Source: Linnemannia schmuckeri
Taxonomy: Eukaryota > Mortierellomycota > Mortierellomycetes > Mortierellales > Mortierellaceae
Length of the DNA: 64,000 bases
Reading direction: 5' to 3'
NCBI GenBank assembly: GCA_029449235.1
Contig: JANATG010000005.1
Location: 1,922,001 to 1,986,000, forward strand
Positions 59,701 through 64,000 of this stretch are shown here, one piece after another (position 1 is the first letter of the stretch; the number at the start of each line of letters is the position of its first letter). Under the pieces are notes generated by a model. It ran no database searches, had not been told where the DNA came from, and was given only the letters and a program-made list of their open reading frames with translations. The position numbers and the translations under genes were made by a program.

Positions 59701-60489
59701 TTGAGCACGCCCAACTAAAACTCTCTTTTGCCTCCAGCAACCCCACCACAAAAAAAAAAAAAAACGAAAACGAGAAAAGAACAAACGGAAGCATAATATG
59801 GCTCGTTCCTTCCTGTCCAAAATAAAAGAGGGCGATTCCTGTGATTATGATTCCACACAAAGTCGGAGTTTTGATCCTCCACTATCGACAAAAAAACCAA
59901 CTCCCTCTTTTCTCGTTATTCATGTTGGATGAAAAACATTAGGTACTTGAACGTTTGATGTTTGTTGGCTGAAAATCCCGACAGTTGATGATGGTGACGG
60001 GGGGAGGGGGTTGGATCCGGAGGTCAGTGGGCCCCCATTTTCCCCTGTTTCTGACTGAATTAGTGATTGTTTGTTTGTTCCTGTGTCCTGCTTCTGCTGG
60101 TCTTTGAAGGCGGAGTGGTGTTTGGGATTTGGGTATGGAAGTCAAGTGGAAGAGGACGTCGGTCCTGTTTGCCCGTCCCTTTTTTACTCGTTCAGTCTTG
60201 TGCTCATTGAGCTGAGTCACAAACTATCTAAAAAATATCCCATAGATCTTCCTTCTCTCTGTCTTTCTCTCTTTCGTTCTGTCTGTCGGTATATATATGT
60301 TTGATCCCTGCTGAACCGAGCGGAACAAGAAATAACTTGTTTTCATTCATGACACATAGATATCATTCGAAGTGTATGTAATATCCATCGTTAATATTAT
60401 ACCTGGGCGGTCTTGGGAGAAAAGTACTCAAAGGAGAACAGAGGGCGACCTTCCTCCTGGCCCTTCTTGATGCGATCGATGATTTTCAT
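56723..60489 (-). CDS. Methylenetetrahydrofolate reductase, 5 exons
   Basis: Reduces 5,10-methylene-THF to 5-methyl-THF for methionine synthesis; cytosolic, FAD-dependent. Exons: 60489..60403, 59216..59013, 58536..58102, 57984..57349 and 57250..56723, giving 629 residues. The N-terminal TIM-barrel catalytic domain includes FSFEYFSPKTAQGMVNLHDR, FIDITWGAGG, NILALRGDPPHG and FIVTQLFFD. The C-terminal regulatory (S-adenosylmethionine-responsive) domain includes WDEFPNGRWGDSRSPAYGDL and ends with a short Gln/Ala/Glu/Val-rich tail (VIAVQQQQQVIAEAEAAV). It corresponds to yeast MET12/MET13; I cannot tell which. Exon 1 encodes just 29 residues and lies 1186 bp from exon 2, far more than any other intron in the gene. 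Confidence 0.95.
59217..60402 (-). other. Unusually long first intron of the MTHFR gene
   Basis: 1186 bp, with donor GTATAA and acceptor TTGTAG, holding low-complexity sequence and no credible ORF. On the coding strand, 59600-59460 goes from CT-rich to AG-rich and could hold a second promoter or enhancer. Confidence 0.7.
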
Positions 60490-62525
60490 GCTGGTATGCA
60501 AGTGTTTTTGGAAATAAAGTGAAAAGGAACAATAAAAGTTCTTTCGGAAAACGGAAAAGTAAAGAAAAAAAGGTGGAAGGGTGATGGGGCGGACCGAGAG
60601 AGGGGTATGAAGGGAGATGGGAGATGGAAGAAAGAAGAACGAGAAGAGGATGGTGAATGTCGACTTGGTCTGTATGGAGTTAGAGACTCGAGCGAGGGTT
60701 AAGAGAGGAAAAAGAGAGTAAGAAAAAAAAAAGAGAAGAAAAGAAGAAGAAGAACAAGGAGGAGAGGAACAAGTAGATAAAGGAAAAGGGCGAAGAGAAA
60801 CGAAGAGTACCTTTTACTACCGTAACAACGACCAAGAGCCTGATAGGCTGGATTGACTTGACTTGACCGTCGTCCTGCAAGAGATGCCTGCCTCTTCTGC
60901 TCTTTTGTTCGATTGCGATCAAAAGCACAGTCTTCGTTGGTATTGGCGTGACAATTTAATCCGCACGATCGCATATCATACCTTCACGTGAGAGGAAAAG
61001 AAATCTGAACTTTCTGGGCTGAATGGCTCGAACGTGCTGTAGATAGAGTAGTTCCTGCTCTATTCGCTTAGCCTTCTTCACCTTTCCTCTCTTCACATAC
61101 TTTCTCTTTATTTCTTTCGCTCTCTTATTTCCGCGTGTGATTGAAGTTCAGAAGGTCCACCACCCCACCTTTTTCTCTTTCCTCTTTTCCTCTTTTCCAA
61201 TTAAAGGTCCTCCTCCCTGCCCTCCTTTCCCCCCTTTCTCCTTTTCCTTCTCGCTGTTTTCATAATCGCACATGCGAAAAAGAATATCATAAGCTCAACC
61301 AGGAATACGAGACGAAAACAAACATAAAAAAGAGATGTACACCTAACTTTCCCCTAGCAATTTACTTCCTCCTGCCCCTGAGAGAGAAGAAAAGAAACCC
61401 CTGGCTGGTTGCAACACTTGGGTTTAGTATCTCGCTAGAAAAAAAACGCTGCACAAACGCGATACCATTGCCACTTTGAAATCTAGCGGTGATGTTGGTG
61501 TTTCGTAGGTCCATGGTAATGGATGGTTGCATGTGTACATAACGAGGGGTATCAATTGAGAAAGAGAACCGGGCTCCTCCTTCCTTCCTTCCTCATTTCA
61601 GACCAAAGTGTTGGACCGTGTCACCTAGGATCGGCTTTCGTTGTATTTTATTGGAAGACAGGAGAGTGGAGTGATGATTTCGTGTAGCCGTGGCGACCAG
61701 CAGCTAGGCCCACTTCGCAATCCGCGGGCGTAGTCTTTCTCTTGTCGTTGTCGTTTGTCGTTGTCTTGATCAGGCTAAATTCAATTGATGGCATCAACTG
61801 AGAGAGAGAAAAAAGTGGTGTGAGGTGTGTCTGCATGGGTATTTATTTAGCAATTGCTCGCTTCAATGTAGCATTGTTGCCAAAGAAAGCAAGCCCGAGA
61901 ACAGGTTGAAACCGGGAAGAGAAGATGTGTGTTTTTTAATAAAGTATGAGAGACATCCACTTGAAGCGGGAACAAAAAAAAAACCCAAGGTGAGCACAGA
62001 CTGCTGAGAGGGTAAAAAAAGACGAGAGGGTCAGGGACACCCACCGTACACGGTAATGGTATGTATGCGAAAGCAAATCAGATCGAAGAAACAGTTGGGA
62101 GTAAGCCACCGTAGGTTCAAAAAAGAGTGGAAGTATTCGCTATCGACGCGATCTGATTGGCTGCCACGGCCTGAGCTGATATCTGTTTTTTGTGAGTTCC
62201 CTTGTTCCCTTGCTCCTTTTTGTTCCCAGTCTATGTCAAGCCCATGTAAATAGCCTGCCTCTCGATTCGCGGTCCTGGCAAACAGGCGATTTTTTTTCTT
62301 TCATGTTCGGGGGGTTGTGGTTACACTCTCTCGCTCTTGCTGGCCTTGTTGAATACACTCCGCCCTGGCCAAAAAAAAACTATTTGACATCGCACATTCC
62401 TCGAGGCCATCATCTTTTTCTTTTTTTTCTTTTTTCATCTCATTCAGACTTCGACCCTCTCTCATACCCACCCTCCACTTCCTTCTCGACACAGTCTCCT
62501 TCGCTCATAGACACACATACACATC
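60490..62525. other. Divergent intergenic region, 2 kb
   Basis: Promoter and leader space for MTHFR (left) and the sterol oxidase (right). It is purine-rich to about 60.8 kb and pyrimidine-rich in 61.08-61.25 kb and 62.4-62.5 kb. No gene or RNA is recognised. Confidence 0.55.
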
Positions 62526-64000
62526 ATGTAAGTATACAACGCACCAACCATAACTTACCTCCTACCTTTCTTCTCTTTGTTTTTCCCAGGGTCAGGATCA
62601 ACGGACACGAAAATACAACAACGGCAGGCGGCGGCTAGAACCGTTCCCTCGCTTCTCTTTCCAGTCAGACTTGCAACGGACAACCTGGCTTTGTAGTTCA
62701 GCCATCATTTTCAGGAACAACAATGATCAATACATTTTTTTATCAGTACCCAACCAACAACAAGCAACTGATCGATCCAAGGAATGCAGATCCCACAGCA
62801 CACACACACACACACCAACAAGCCAACGCTGAGCCTTTTTTACACGACGCACAGCGGCACCGCCAAAACTGCTACACCGCCCAGAACAATACCTTTTCTT
62901 CCCTATCTATGCACAAAGTCGCCTTTTTTTGAGCATAGTTATCTGCGCAATGCGGTGGAACCACTATTGTTATTATTTTTTTTGTTCTCCTTGTGCGACT
63001 ACGACAAGCGACTACACCTTCAGATCGACACACAACGCTCAACTTTCTTTTTTTCATCTTGCGCCAAAAGTCATTCGATCCACACCCTGGAGCGCCTTTG
63101 CACACTACCACAACCCTTTTTTTTTTCCCTTCTCAACCTTTCTTCCCTTTTCAGCGCTTTTCACAACTAATCCACGTTTCTCTTTTTTTCAAACTATGTC
63201 CTCAATAGGAACTCGACGACGACTTTCCTCTCGTCGACATCCTCATACGTCGAGACAAAATGGCAGGCCATGTTTGAGGGCCGTAACGAGGCCCTGGTCA
63301 CCCTGGCCCTCCTCTTCATCTCCCACGAGATCATCTATTTCGCCCGTTGCGTCCCTTACCTCATTGCCGACCAGATCCCTTCCCTCCAAAAGTACAAGAT
63401 CCAACAAAAGACTATTCAGAACACTGCCCAGAACCAGTGGAAGGTCTTCCGTTATGTCTTGATCTCCCACTTTGTGTTTGAGTTGCCTATGATTGTCGGA
63501 TTCCATCCTGTAGCTGTTTACTTTGGCATGGCTATCTCCTCCGTCCCCTTCCCTCCTCTGTAAGTCCTCTTCTTTTCTTCTTTTTCTCCAAGTTCTCTCA
63601 GGTCTTGTCTCTTTATGTTCAGTTGACATTCAACAGCAGGGAATACTAATCATGTCCTACTCCACTTGAAATGAACAAAATAGGTCCAAGATGGCGTTCC
63701 AGATCTTTTTGTTCTTCGTCTTTGAGGACTTCTTCCACTACTGGGCTCACCGCGGTCTCCACTACGGCCCCTTCTACAAGCACATCCACAAACTCCACCA
63801 CGAATGGTCCGCACCCTTCGGCCTTGCCGCAGAATACGCCCACCCCATCGAAGTCATGATCCTCGGTACCGGAACCATCGCCGGCCCTCTCATGTGGTGC
63901 TACGCCACCGGCGATCTCCACCTCATCACCACCCTCACCTGGATGACCCTCCGTTTGTTCCAGGCTGTTGAGGCTCATTCCGGATACGATTTTCCTTGGT
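62526..64000 (+). CDS. ERG25: C4-methylsterol oxidase (ERG25-like), 3' end outside window
   Basis: An ER membrane di-iron oxidase removing the C4 methyl groups in ergosterol synthesis. Proposed exons: coding AT at 62526-62527; 63209..63559; 63684 to beyond the window. A GTAAGT donor follows the AT, and a TCAATAG acceptor supplies the G, so the ATG is split and the protein starts MNSTTTFLSSTSSYVETKWQ. Phases agree across both introns. Without this junction there is no in-frame ATG before residue 24 (63270). Family landmarks are ALLFISHEIIYFARCVPYLI (membrane segment), the histidine boxes HYWAHRGLH and HKLHHEW, and AEYAHPIEVMILGTG. The third histidine box lies beyond the edge. Family is certain; the start is inferred. 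Confidence 0.88.
62528..63208 (+). other. Intron splitting the ERG25 start codon
   Basis: 681 bp between AT and G of the proposed initiation codon. A second acceptor (TTTTCCCAG at 62581-62589) also begins with G and would rebuild an ATG, opening a 16-codon frame that ends at TAG 62636-62638. Confidence 0.6.

Noticed and set aside
60680..60974. Minus-strand Leu/Phe-rich ORFs
   Set aside because: Arise from a purine-rich tract in the MTHFR promoter; they lack any protein-like pattern.

Overview
This window is nuclear DNA of a filamentous fungus, most probably a Mortierellaceae species (Mortierella, Linnemannia or a relative). The evidence is intron-rich genes with GT-AG introns of roughly 60-200 bp, nearly always ending in TAG or CAG, and CT-rich leaders before start codons. 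The gene content also fits an early-diverging fungus: a trifunctional tryptophan enzyme, an ADAM metalloprotease, FAN1, a PHF14-like PHD protein, and large LRR/F-box proteins. I rebuilt exon structures by hand from splice motifs and family conservation. Every complete multi-exon model sums to a multiple of three. The taxon is an inference; no marker gene such as rDNA is present.

Layout. 1-11105 (all minus strand): a large LRR-type protein that runs off the left edge, the 9-exon FAN1 nuclease, and a three-RRM Gbp2/Hrb1-like RNA-binding protein. 11106-13575 has no gene but ends in the promoter of isocitrate lyase (13576-15464, plus strand). 16594-23345: three tandem minus-strand genes, for a Sec1/Munc18 protein, a WDR83-like WD40 protein and a protein phosphatase inhibitor 2 (Glc8-like). 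24987-25202 holds a possible small membrane protein. 25790-35920 (minus strand): PEX14, the fused TrpG-TrpC-TrpF enzyme, and a PHF14-like protein with three PHD-type modules.

35921-43406 is gene-poor. It carries one tRNA-Thr(AGU), two tandem 5'-truncated non-LTR retrotransposon tails with poly-A, a third degenerate tail and a tRNA-like relic. 43407-49123 (plus strand) encodes an ADAM protease with a disintegrin region and membrane anchor, then an alcohol-acetyltransferase-family enzyme. 49243-56316 is an F-box/LRR neighbourhood with one intact gene and two decayed ones. 56723-60489 (minus strand) is methylenetetrahydrofolate reductase, with a 1.2-kb first intron. The right edge holds the start of C4-methylsterol oxidase (ERG25-like), whose ATG appears to be split by an intron.

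The identifiable genes are mostly housekeeping: glyoxylate shunt, peroxisome import, tryptophan, folate/methionine and sterol synthesis, exocytosis, splicing/mRNP and DNA crosslink repair. There is no operon-like logic; neighbours look unrelated. The unusual parts are the retrotransposon/tRNA cluster, the nonsense-riddled F-box/LRR loci, the split start codon and the animal-like PHF14 and ADAM architectures.
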